64,000 nucleotides of DNA. It comes from Candidatus Manganitrophus noduliformans (GTDB lineage: Bacteria > Nitrospirota > Nitrospiria > SBBL01 > Manganitrophaceae). The notes below the pieces were generated by a model, which had not been told where the DNA came from, did no database searches, and worked only from the letters and a program-made list of their open reading frames with translations. Positions within the stretch are counted from its first letter, which is position 1, and each line of letters begins with the position of its first letter. The position numbers were made by a program, and so were the translations under genes. Location of the stretch: the NCBI RefSeq assembly GCF_012184425.1, contig NZ_VTOW01000005.1:186001-250000 (forward strand), given 5' to 3'. Below are positions 27,001 through 34,556 of this stretch, piece after piece.

Positions 27001-27215
27001 TTCGGAGAAATCTTCTCCACTCATTTACTCTAACCGCTCTCTATTTCCTTCAGGAGAGCTTATCCCTCGGACTCAGTTATACCGACCTAAGAAATCAATC
27101 GAACCTTCCAGCTGCCGTTTTTGTAACTGCGGAACAAAGACTATCGGGGCAAGCAGAATCCTTAGGAAGCTTCAGGGAGAAGATATATAATTTATTTATG
27201 AACTGGTCTTTTTAA
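24051..27215 (+). CDS. large TPR protein with C-terminal outer-membrane barrel
   Basis: A 1054-residue exported protein starting at TTG 24051. Signal-like hydrophobic segment YIISILFVLSPIL (about 10-22). Residues about 35-760 are an array of well over a dozen TPRs with helical linkers. Residues about 775-1054 alternate hydrophobic and polar residues with many aromatic pairs, and the chain ends NWSF, the terminal Phe expected of BAM-inserted barrels. The architecture (periplasmic TPR superhelix then barrel) is that of exopolysaccharide exporters such as BcsC and PgaA, but I see no polysaccharide synthase nearby. First of three envelope genes; DNA is AT-rich. Confidence 0.75.
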   Translation: MSRRISRYLPYIISILFVLSPILRNKCYSEELPLHTFEKGVEALQKGDLQSAEEIFRAVLKGDPENPFVYFNLGSIFAATRRIDLALTVLNRAVELKPDLVAAHIRLAEIYESQGNLEEALREYEEAYLYLTDSSPLQETTILARLENIEKTVHFRENWNRGINFFRNGNYQAAENAFRTVLTVQANNALAHYWLGTVLGVQNRFDEAIESFKTSLRLRPNMTDSRIRLAELYELKGDLLEARVEVERALFFIEDRDGPEVQSLEEKLNAIEDQLEVNTYIDQALIQADNNNIDGAISTLQSLFKINPNQALAYFNLGNLWARKNRIDLAETSFKRAIEIQPNYSEAHQRLGQIYEMVGYFNRAKTEYQKAQAPLQRNDRHRTELDHFVARVEQQIKFADESARELYEESQKLLQEGKAEEAITKLEQAISIRPEDSDLHYKLGHLYRQNGKIDLAINEMLGVLEFNPGHVQARQQLGEMYQEKGYLYQALKMLKDAGALLVSDEIRLHLQSLAEKLSKIESETVLLVRKAEEESAGGKWTAATETLKRALSIVPDDIRIRLKLALLYIKLGNTTEAYRELNSISLQDPSTGEEQYHLGLLYFSAGQWEDAKRAYDLALKAKALPEALRSKIQTELERVKRKAKNEIEARRYFNRGNRYMNEQDYRSAIESFEKVVLFYPSDVASLYFIGSSYESLGEDDQARRYYKRVLAINPMNIQANQRLSFLYEKEGRIEKAIQTYRNTLEFLGEGDSPDVLWTRGRLSPLEKRYTINLSQVILGYDSNPSGASNEGGDISSSLGLTFNYYLKKDRRLQIPIGLSTQNTVFFRTNTVFSSETFSISATTFQDPYSLSFEYNFYLGIARGGPTSRGQTGILSIYRRGHTPSVLGFVYSYDDFYSYDRESNDAVRHRIRISAVQNWELNSLNASYSYFDNDTNLSDQAYQSHGVGVSYSRPFLENAARGSISYNLEMKEFKNPDSFLGSSAFRRNLLHSFTLTALYFLQESLSLGLSYTDLRNQSNLPAAVFVTAEQRLSGQAESLGSFREKIYNLFMNWSF

Positions 27216-27293
27216 AGCTAATATAAATCAATGACTTGCATAATTGACAGCGATTCACTCGTCTGGTAATTTTGAAGTAGTATCGAGAAAAAA

Positions 27294-28913
27294 ATGCCAG
27301 GTTTGTATATACAAATAATAAGTAGCCCCAAAACAGCATATCGTTTCCTGCGTGTGCTGATCGTTTCCCTTCTATGGCTTGCGTTTATTTTCATCCTATC
27401 TCGAGGAATTGTATTCGCACAAGATGTCGAGGACATCTTTCCCAGCATTAAGACTCTCGAACAAAATGAGAAACCGACTCCACCTCCACCTGAAACTGAA
27501 AAGGGGACACAAGATCGCATAGAAAAACCGGCAGCGCCTCCTTCCCCTCTCTTTAATCGGCTTTTAGAGAAAATAAGCGATGATCTAACCTGGGGCGGGT
27601 ACCTTCGAAATGAGACCTCATTTCGGTATGTTTCTCCCACCGGTTTTGACAAAATCCTCAACATTCTTCATCTGGAGGGGCGTTATCGTCTCGCTCCAAG
27701 GATTCAAGTTGCTGGACGACTCCGCGCATTTTACGACGCGGTTTACAACGTGGAAAGTATCGATGTCATCAGCCCCAGAAAAGGTCCCGACACGCTCCTC
27801 GTCGCCAATGTAACAGAGCCTGATCAGGTCCGCGGACTCGACCCCAACAATGTTCGAGACGTTCATATCGTCAAGTCTCGGATTGAATTAAAAGAGCTTT
27901 ATCTCGACATCAATTTCCAGAATTTTGATCTCCGGATCGGAAGACAGATCGTCCGTTGGGGGGTTGTTGAAGGGGCTCGCGTCACAGACGAGATTAATCC
28001 GCTCGATTTTTATGAGTTGATTCTCAGGGATATTGATGACCGATATATTCCTCTCTTCATGATCAAAGGGGATCTCTACCTGGGGTCCAATACGTTTGAA
28101 GGAATTATTATCCCGGAGGTCCGGGGCCACCGTCCGGCTCCCAAAGGAAGCCAGTGGGAGCAATTCAGATTGCTTCCAAACCTTGAAAAGCCGGAGCAAC
28201 CTTATGAGGATTTTCCAAACAACATCGAAAACACGGAAATCGCCTTAAAGTATACCCGCGTCTTCTCCGGTTTCGAACTCTCGGCGAGTTACTTCTACAC
28301 ATGGGACGATTTTCCTTCTTCTTTCCGGTCTATTGCCGGTTCAGGGGAATTCGCCCTTGCTCCGACTGTCGACTTTATCCCTAAATATAACCGTCTTCAT
28401 ATTTATGGGACGACTTATTCAAAGACCTTTCCGGGATTTGTATTCAATGCGGAAGCGGCCTACGTCGATGGAAAAGTATTCGGCGCTCGGTTTGGAGATG
28501 GATCATCGGTTCAAGAAGGGGAAATTCAAAAAAATTATGTGAAGTATGCGGTCGGACTCGATCTCTATATTTTAGGGATGGATGTTTCTCCCGCCGCGAT
28601 CCAGCAATACATTATCGATTATGATCATAACATCATTCAGGACAGAGTCGATACGGTCGGGGCCGTTTTTATCCGCAAAGAATTTATTCACAACCTTTGG
28701 ACGGGTAATCTTCTTGTACTTTACTTTTTTAACGACGAGGACTGGTTGATTCGGCCCCGAACATTTTATAACATCACTGATCGCCTCCGTGTCTCCTTCG
28801 GAGTCGATATCTTTGAAGGAAAAATCGGAACCGGTCTCCCGGGAGAATTCCACTTTGTCGGATTTTTCGATAACAACGACCGAATTTTTTGGGATATCAC
28901 TTATAGCTTCTAA
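27294..28913 (+). CDS. DUF1302-like outer-membrane barrel protein
   Basis: A 539-residue exported protein: hydrophobic FLRVLIVSLLWLAFIFIL then an FAQ-D cleavage-like site near 43, a Pro/Glu-rich spacer with TPPPPETEKG, and a long barrel region. LRIGRQIVRWGVVEGARVTD and NPLDFYELILRDIDDRYIP resemble the GRQxxxWG...NPLD pattern of the DUF1302 family, outer-membrane proteins found with RND-type exporters. Ends in Phe (ITYSF). Its stop shares a base with the start of the lipoprotein gene, so the two products probably work together. Substrate unknown. Confidence 0.72.
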   Translation: MPGLYIQIISSPKTAYRFLRVLIVSLLWLAFIFILSRGIVFAQDVEDIFPSIKTLEQNEKPTPPPPETEKGTQDRIEKPAAPPSPLFNRLLEKISDDLTWGGYLRNETSFRYVSPTGFDKILNILHLEGRYRLAPRIQVAGRLRAFYDAVYNVESIDVISPRKGPDTLLVANVTEPDQVRGLDPNNVRDVHIVKSRIELKELYLDINFQNFDLRIGRQIVRWGVVEGARVTDEINPLDFYELILRDIDDRYIPLFMIKGDLYLGSNTFEGIIIPEVRGHRPAPKGSQWEQFRLLPNLEKPEQPYEDFPNNIENTEIALKYTRVFSGFELSASYFYTWDDFPSSFRSIAGSGEFALAPTVDFIPKYNRLHIYGTTYSKTFPGFVFNAEAAYVDGKVFGARFGDGSSVQEGEIQKNYVKYAVGLDLYILGMDVSPAAIQQYIIDYDHNIIQDRVDTVGAVFIRKEFIHNLWTGNLLVLYFFNDEDWLIRPRTFYNITDRLRVSFGVDIFEGKIGTGLPGEFHFVGFFDNNDRIFWDITYSF

Positions 28914-31900
28914 TGCTTATGCGTACGCTCGTTACATGGTTTATCAATTTTATAGCCCTTGCTTTTGTCGGTTGCAATTCGCAAACCTTCCCCGGCGGGC
29001 CCGGATCGACCGGTATTCGTGATGTTCCCTTTTCAGAGACCTATCTTTTCGACTTCAAAACGGGCGCCGGCCCAATCTCCAGAGGCAATCCCGACGGCAA
29101 TCTTCAAATCATCTCTGCCGCCGATCTTTTAACCCTCCTTGCAGCGGCTCAGGACCAGCAGTTACTCGGCCTCGGCACGGTGAGTGGACTCGTGCTTTCC
29201 AATGGAAGTCCTGTTCAAGACATTGCATTAAAAGTGACCGATGCAGATGGGAATCTTCTGGCGATTCGGATGGAAGGGAAAAAGGTGGGGAATAATCTTG
29301 TGCTTCCGGATGGGTTCATCTGCCCCGCAGAGAATATCTCGTTTGATAATATCTGCATCAAGGGAAGCGTTTACTACAACAGTCCGGGAGGGGTTCCCGA
29401 TTTCTCGAATAACAGGGGGACTTCCGTCGCCGGGACATACACAATTTTCAACCTTCCTCCGGGAGAAGTCTATTTGTGGGCATCGCGGGGAGGAAGAGGC
29501 AGTGCCCGTATCAAAGTCTTTGCCAATAAAATCTCCGTCGGAAAGCTTCAAGTTATTCCGATCGCCATTTCGACCGTCGGCGTCACCGGAAGCGTGATTG
29601 AGGCGAAGGATGAATCGACAGCCGTTCCTGAGGCAACCGTATCTGTCTTGGGGACAACGGATCCGGGATTAACGACCACCAGCGATGCAAACGGCCTTTA
29701 TTCATTTATCTCCATCGGGACCAATGGTAATTACCTCTTAAATGTAAGTAAATCGGGTTATTGGGATTCATACCATTCTCTGAACACAACTCCTTTCCAA
29801 GCGGCGACCAATATTCAAGATGTTACAAAAACCGTATCCACTTATTCGAACAGTTACATTGCCGAGATTGCCTCTGAGGGAGGAGTTCCGGTCGATCCCG
29901 ATAAAGGGATTATCACCGGACGAGTGACCGGAGGAGATGGAACGCCGCAACATTGTGCCAAACTCTCTGTCAGGGATGCGGCTGGAAATGATCTTTCTGC
30001 ATCCGGCACAGTGATTGTTTATGTCGATGGGTCTCGCGGCAGTTGTGAGGTTACAAGCGATACCGATCAAACCTCCACGAATGGACTTTTCTTTATTTAT
30101 AACGTTCCGCCCGGAGAAATATTTGTAAGCTATTTCACAAAAGTGACCCTTGGATCGGGAGGGGCCACCAGCAGCTCCAGCGGCGGAATGATCGTTCCCT
30201 CTTTTCCGGGGGTGGTATTTGTACAAAACGTCACGAACTCGGGAACAAATACCGCTCAAGACCTCTCCGGAAGCATTATCGATGCAGCCAGCTCGGCCTC
30301 GGTATCCGGGGCGCAATTAACCTTCTTGGGGATCACCCCCCAAACATACTCAAGTGATTCAGCGGGCGACTATGAGGTTGATGATACACTTATTGGCGGA
30401 AGAGCATACCGGGCCAAAATATCAGAAGCCGGACATGCCGATACCTATGAAATCTTCACCATGACCGATACAGAGACAAAACAAAATTTTATCATTAGCC
30501 CGCCTTCCACTACGACGAATCCTGCCCTGGGAGAAATCTACACACTCTTAATCGATCAGGGAACGGGCCAGACGGCTGAGAATGTGACCCTGAGGATTAC
30601 TGATCTCAATGGAAATCCAATTGCAGGGGGGGAAATTACCTCATCCGATGGCATTTTCCGTATTCCCAATGTGCCTCCCGGGATGGTGAATCTCTCTGTC
30701 ATCTCCGGGGAAGACTCCGGTAATGCGACTCTTTATGTCTATCCAAACGGGGTGACCTATTTCGAATTCGTCATGACAAAAGTCATCCCGTCACGGGTGA
30801 CTGTCTCAGGGACAATAAAGGATTCAGCAGGCGCCTCCGTCGTCGGGTCTCAATGGAGGGCCGTTGGCAGGAGTGATGTCATCTCGGCGGATGGTAATGG
30901 CGATTATCAGGGAACCTTGGAATCTTTTGGCCGGTTTATCATCAAGACGGAAAAAGACGGTTCCTACGACACCTATAATTTTTTCCCTCGCACCGGGGTA
31001 CTCAGCTCAAAGAATCTCGATCTTTTCTCCATCTCTCGTGCACAGATCGGTGACGCGGCAACCCAAGCAGGAATTGCACAGAGCAGCGCCAACGGGTTGA
31101 TTGTCGGGACGACGATTCGGAGCAGTTTTTCCCAAGAGATTTCTTCGACAGCCCTTGGAGCGGGCCCTCACGCCGCCGCGCTTGGGTTTTTTAATCAAGA
31201 TGCCATTCTGGACATCGCGATTACAAATCCGGGAACGCCTGGAACAGTGACCGTGCTTTTTGGATCGGAAAGTGTGGACGGTGCCTTCGGTAATCCCAGC
31301 ATCATTACCGATGGAATTGAAGATAATCCTTCCGCAATTGCCGTGGCGGATTTTGATGGAAATGGAAGCGCGGATTTGGTGATTACAAATCGAGACGACG
31401 ATTCGATCACTGTCCTCAGGGGGGATAAGAATGGGAACTTCGTTGCTGTTGATAAACCGATCGTCGATGCCGAGCAGCAGGAAATAAACCCCCACCCACT
31501 GAGTGCCCCTATTGCGGTGGTTGCAGGTTTTTTTGATTCAGACACTTTCGCGGATATCGCTGTTGTGAATGAAGGAGACAACTCCGTGATTGTCTTGTTG
31601 GGCAACGGGAACGGCACTTTCCACCCCATTGTCCAGAATACCAGCATCGTTCAAAATGGAGTCGAAAATGCGCCGAAGGCGATTATCGCCGGCGATTTCA
31701 ATCAGGACCAGCGGATGGATATGGCCATTTCTAATTCAGGAAGCGGAACAATCACCGTTTTGCTGGGAAGCACCGATGGAACTTTCCAACCGTTGAGCGA
31801 CCCAAACACCGGTTCACCAATCTCCGTCTCGGTCGGAAGCGGCAGTCAACCCGAGTCCATGGCGTTAGTGGATCTTAACTCCGACGCCCGTTTGGATTTG

Positions 31901-32749
31901 GCCGTTATCGACAAAAACACAGATGTCCTAACAATCTTCATCGGGAATACCAGCGGAGGGTTCGATCGGTTAGCCGATGCAAATCAGAACTTCGTTCCGT
32001 CCATTGCGATAGGAAATGACCCTTCCTCTATCAGCGTCGGGGAGTTCAACGGGGATGGGCGGGCGGATTTGGCCATCACGCGTCAGGCCGATAATTCTGT
32101 TTTGGTCCTCTTTGGGAACGGGGACGGGACATTCACTCTTTCCGACCCGATTGCACTCGAGGCGCCGTTGACAACGCCGGAGAAAATTTTACTTTCCGAC
32201 CAGGACAGAGATGGGCTCTTTGATCTTGTCGTTGTTGGCTCTCATATTGGGACCTTATTGGGACGTGAGAATCCGGTCGGAGGTATCTCGCTGGAAGCAC
32301 GGGATATGAATGGGGCAAGGGTCGGAGAGGTTCGCTACCTGGATAGTGCGGGGCAAGTTGATGAGAGTCTGAGCGCGACTTCCGCCGGGGTTGGATTTAA
32401 CGGTGGATTTGTTATTTTTAACGTTCCGCCCGGACTGGTTATCGTCCGTGCGACTAATGGGGGAGTGGGGAATAACATCCTCGATTCGATTCCGGATGCA
32501 GTCTCTTATACGAAGCTTCGGGCGCTTTCACTGTTGCCCTCTGTGGTGTCGATTAACGGGGTTACCTATGACCCTGTGGGACCGCCGCCCGCCGGTGTTC
32601 CCGTCGGAGCGGTCAATATCCAGGTGTTGGGAATGGATGTGCAAACAAAATCGGATGCGAACTCCGGGAGTTATTCATTCGATATCGATGCAAACGGCGA
32701 ATATATCGTAAGATTGTGTTGGGACCTTCCTGGTCAACCCTGCCAATAA
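28913..32749 (+). CDS. giant lipoprotein with carboxypeptidase-regulatory-like domains and FG-GAP propeller
   Basis: A 1278-residue surface lipoprotein. Hydrophobic segment FINFIALAF then lipobox FVGC (Cys21). From about 85 to 720 and again after about 1120 come beta-sandwich modules of carboxypeptidase-regulatory/CNA-B type, each ending in an NVPPG or NLPPG signature (FNLPPGEVYL, YNVPPGEIFV, PNVPPGMVNL, FNVPPGLVIV). Between about 755 and 1110 lie seven VCBS/FG-GAP repeats with Ca-binding-like DFDGNGSADL, DFNQDQRMDM, EFNGDGRADL, which would make a seven-bladed propeller. Probably an adhesive or scaffold protein anchored by lipid. Starts in the stop codon of the DUF1302-like gene. Confidence 0.82.
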   Translation: MLMRTLVTWFINFIALAFVGCNSQTFPGGPGSTGIRDVPFSETYLFDFKTGAGPISRGNPDGNLQIISAADLLTLLAAAQDQQLLGLGTVSGLVLSNGSPVQDIALKVTDADGNLLAIRMEGKKVGNNLVLPDGFICPAENISFDNICIKGSVYYNSPGGVPDFSNNRGTSVAGTYTIFNLPPGEVYLWASRGGRGSARIKVFANKISVGKLQVIPIAISTVGVTGSVIEAKDESTAVPEATVSVLGTTDPGLTTTSDANGLYSFISIGTNGNYLLNVSKSGYWDSYHSLNTTPFQAATNIQDVTKTVSTYSNSYIAEIASEGGVPVDPDKGIITGRVTGGDGTPQHCAKLSVRDAAGNDLSASGTVIVYVDGSRGSCEVTSDTDQTSTNGLFFIYNVPPGEIFVSYFTKVTLGSGGATSSSSGGMIVPSFPGVVFVQNVTNSGTNTAQDLSGSIIDAASSASVSGAQLTFLGITPQTYSSDSAGDYEVDDTLIGGRAYRAKISEAGHADTYEIFTMTDTETKQNFIISPPSTTTNPALGEIYTLLIDQGTGQTAENVTLRITDLNGNPIAGGEITSSDGIFRIPNVPPGMVNLSVISGEDSGNATLYVYPNGVTYFEFVMTKVIPSRVTVSGTIKDSAGASVVGSQWRAVGRSDVISADGNGDYQGTLESFGRFIIKTEKDGSYDTYNFFPRTGVLSSKNLDLFSISRAQIGDAATQAGIAQSSANGLIVGTTIRSSFSQEISSTALGAGPHAAALGFFNQDAILDIAITNPGTPGTVTVLFGSESVDGAFGNPSIITDGIEDNPSAIAVADFDGNGSADLVITNRDDDSITVLRGDKNGNFVAVDKPIVDAEQQEINPHPLSAPIAVVAGFFDSDTFADIAVVNEGDNSVIVLLGNGNGTFHPIVQNTSIVQNGVENAPKAIIAGDFNQDQRMDMAISNSGSGTITVLLGSTDGTFQPLSDPNTGSPISVSVGSGSQPESMALVDLNSDARLDLAVIDKNTDVLTIFIGNTSGGFDRLADANQNFVPSIAIGNDPSSISVGEFNGDGRADLAITRQADNSVLVLFGNGDGTFTLSDPIALEAPLTTPEKILLSDQDRDGLFDLVVVGSHIGTLLGRENPVGGISLEARDMNGARVGEVRYLDSAGQVDESLSATSAGVGFNGGFVIFNVPPGLVIVRATNGGVGNNILDSIPDAVSYTKLRALSLLPSVVSINGVTYDPVGPPPAGVPVGAVNIQVLGMDVQTKSDANSGSYSFDIDANGEYIVRLCWDLPGQPCQ

Positions 32750-32759
32750 GGGCTTATTG
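32744..32759 (+). terminator. weak hairpin at the end of the giant lipoprotein gene
   Basis: CAATAAG-GG-CTTATTG, a perfect inverted repeat that includes the TAA stop, followed by CCTCATTTTC. The loop is short and the T-run weak, so termination efficiency is doubtful. Confidence 0.35.
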
Positions 32760-32815
32760 CCTCATTTTCATTATAAAACTCCCTTTATATTTGTCGACCG
32801 TAGCTTAATTTCTTC

Positions 32816-32843
32816 TTGACATTTCTCCTTTTAGTGCTATTAT
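32816..32843 (+). promoter_or_regulatory. promoter of the metal-uptake locus
   Basis: TTGACA (32816-32821), 16-nt spacer, TATTAT (32838-32843). It precedes the His-rich protein, the barrel and the first ABC transporter, all in one orientation with short gaps. Confidence 0.6.
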
Positions 32844-32866
32844 ATTTTTAAAAGTAGCATGGTATA

Positions 32867-32884
32867 GATAAGGTTATAATTATC
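32867..32884. promoter_or_regulatory. inverted repeat, candidate metal-regulator operator
   Basis: GATAA-GGTTATAA-TTATC: 5-bp arms around an AT-rich 8-bp core, with weaker symmetry outward to GGT...ACC (about 32861-32892). It lies about 20 nt downstream of the -10, inside the leader, a typical place for a Zur/Fur- or NikR-like roadblock. Which regulator binds is unknown. Confidence 0.4.
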
Positions 32885-32921
32885 GTATCACCTAGATCGA
32901 CAGATGAAATCGGAGGAATTG

Positions 32922-33230
32922 ATGTCTTGTGACGAATTCTATCATCGCCATTACCATAAAAAGGTCACTCACACGCATGCTCATTCAGACGATATGCATC
33001 ATCACCACACCCACCCTGAAGGGTTCAATGGCCATGATCATCATGAAGCGCCACCCTCTAGCGATCCTAACCATCTCCATGAACATACCCATGAGGCAGC
33101 AGAGCACCAACATTCTTCAGAACACGATTTGCTTCATTCATGCGATTCTTTAGAAGAAAAGAATTCGTTGAATGGAAAAAAAAGGCATGTAATGCATGAT
33201 AGAGAACCAATACAAACAGAGGAGGAATAA
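32922..33230 (+). CDS. histidine-rich small protein
   Basis: A 102-residue protein without signal peptide. I choose ATG 32922 because CGGAGG lies 5-6 nt upstream; the in-frame ATG 32904 has none. Roughly the first 80 residues carry clusters such as HRHYHKK, HTHAHSDDMHHHHTH and HDHHEA (24 His in all), with two Cys and many acidic residues; the last 30 are charged and His-poor. This composition suits cytoplasmic binding or storage of Ni, Zn or Co, as in Hpn-like proteins or HypB/SlyD tails. No known domain. Followed directly by the barrel gene (TAAATG). Confidence 0.75.
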   Translation: MSCDEFYHRHYHKKVTHTHAHSDDMHHHHTHPEGFNGHDHHEAPPSSDPNHLHEHTHEAAEHQHSSEHDLLHSCDSLEEKNSLNGKKRHVMHDREPIQTEEE

Positions 33231-34541
33231 ATGTCCCAATTTCCCAAAAAAGAGAGGATGTGTCGCTCTCTGTCTGGGTGGAAGATCTTCTTGGTTGTTC
33301 TGATGCTCGGCGTTTTTATTTCTAAGGCGCCCTCTGCAGAAGCCCACACCAAAGGGGTCAGCCTAAGTCGGTATGGCTTGGTCGATGTCTCCTGGACGGC
33401 CAATATCGTTTATGGGAATTTCACGAACTATGAGGAAGGGGTCAATCCGATCAAGCTGGGTGATCGTCAATTTGAAGGTTTATCCGTGACCAGTTTCGAT
33501 TTGGCTTTCTCTCAGGATTGCTTTATTCTCTATGCCAACCTTCCGTGTAAGTGGGCGCTCTTTACGGCATTTGCACAGGATGAGGCTGCAATTGAAGAGG
33601 CATTTATCCTCTTTCATAAATTACCTTTTTCCCTTCAGGCGAAAACCGGAATCTTTCGGGTCAATTTCATGAAGCTAAACCAGTATCACGACCATGAATG
33701 GGCCTTTGCCGATCCTCCACTGATCTCCACCTTCTTCCTCGGCGTCGACGGAGTTCACAATGTGGGGCTTGAATTCAACTGGCAGCCGCCGACGCCAGTC
33801 TTTCTGGAGTTATCGGCTGCGCTGATGCGGGGTCCGGTCGGAAATTTCGATCGTACCTTCCCAGGTGAATGGGATGAGGTGGCGGGGGATGTGAGCGCCA
33901 ATGAGTTTATTTTCTTTAGCCGGGCAACGACCTTCTTTGATCTGACCCTCAATTCCAACCTGGAGTTCGGAGCCTCTTTTGCGACGGGAAAGAATAAGAG
34001 CAACACAATGGACTTTGCTGATCCTGGCTTTAATCCGCTCGCAATCGACGCAGGTTTGGGCGACCGAACCATCCTCTACGGCGCCGATTTTACGTATCAA
34101 TGGAAGCCGGCTCCATACAGCCCGTATGTTCGATGGACAACCGAGTATTTGGCAGGCAAACGGGAAAATCCGGTGGTATTGGCGCTCGACCGTTCCACCC
34201 GCGCCCCTGGGGTCGATCTTGAAAGCCAGGTTGTAAGTACGGTCATGGAGGATGATACAATCGGCGGTATGTATACGGAACTAGCTTATCGATTCTCTTA
34301 CTATTGGGAGGTCGATGGCCGCTTTGATTATGTCGGCATCCCGAGGGGGCACGAAGACCGACAGGCCCGTTATACCGCCAGTCTCCGGTATTACATCAAC
34401 CCTGTCAGCCGGATCAGCTTCCAATATAATCATACTGATCAATCCGGCGCGGATGAAGACTATGACGTCTTTTATGTCCAATTCAATATCGGCGGCGGAA
34501 CGGTCACGCCGGGGTTGGGCAAGTTTTACAATCTATTCTAG
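33231..34541 (+). CDS. outer-membrane barrel protein of the metal locus
   Basis: A 436-residue exported protein with an excellent GAGGAGG ribosome site. Signal peptide about 1-38 (IFLVVLMLGVFI, cleavage-like AEAHT), then a beta-rich sequence with many aromatic-flanked strands and a terminal Phe (FYNLF). Strand-like AKTGIFRVNF, NVGLEFNWQPP and ASLRYYINPVSRISFQYNHTD suggest a porin of about 16-18 strands. It resembles hypothetical barrels found beside zinc/manganese ABC genes, so a metal-permeable porin is plausible. It is not a TonB receptor: no plug or TonB box is seen. Confidence 0.7.
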   Translation: MSQFPKKERMCRSLSGWKIFLVVLMLGVFISKAPSAEAHTKGVSLSRYGLVDVSWTANIVYGNFTNYEEGVNPIKLGDRQFEGLSVTSFDLAFSQDCFILYANLPCKWALFTAFAQDEAAIEEAFILFHKLPFSLQAKTGIFRVNFMKLNQYHDHEWAFADPPLISTFFLGVDGVHNVGLEFNWQPPTPVFLELSAALMRGPVGNFDRTFPGEWDEVAGDVSANEFIFFSRATTFFDLTLNSNLEFGASFATGKNKSNTMDFADPGFNPLAIDAGLGDRTILYGADFTYQWKPAPYSPYVRWTTEYLAGKRENPVVLALDRSTRAPGVDLESQVVSTVMEDDTIGGMYTELAYRFSYYWEVDGRFDYVGIPRGHEDRQARYTASLRYYINPVSRISFQYNHTDQSGADEDYDVFYVQFNIGGGTVTPGLGKFYNLF

Positions 34542-34556
34542 TAAAGGAGTATCGGC

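Noticed and set aside
28913-32749. Possible CRISPR or tandem DNA repeat in the lipoprotein gene
   Set aside because: The repetition is at the protein level (VCBS and NVPPG motifs) with divergent DNA; no regular spacers.
24051-32749. Cellulose/PNAG synthesis operon
   Set aside because: The TPR-barrel looks like an exporter, but no glycosyltransferase, PilZ or deacetylase gene is present.
32935-33115. Low-complexity CAT/CAC-rich DNA considered as a simple repeat
   Set aside because: The irregular pattern and clean reading frame with ribosome site indicate a His-rich protein.
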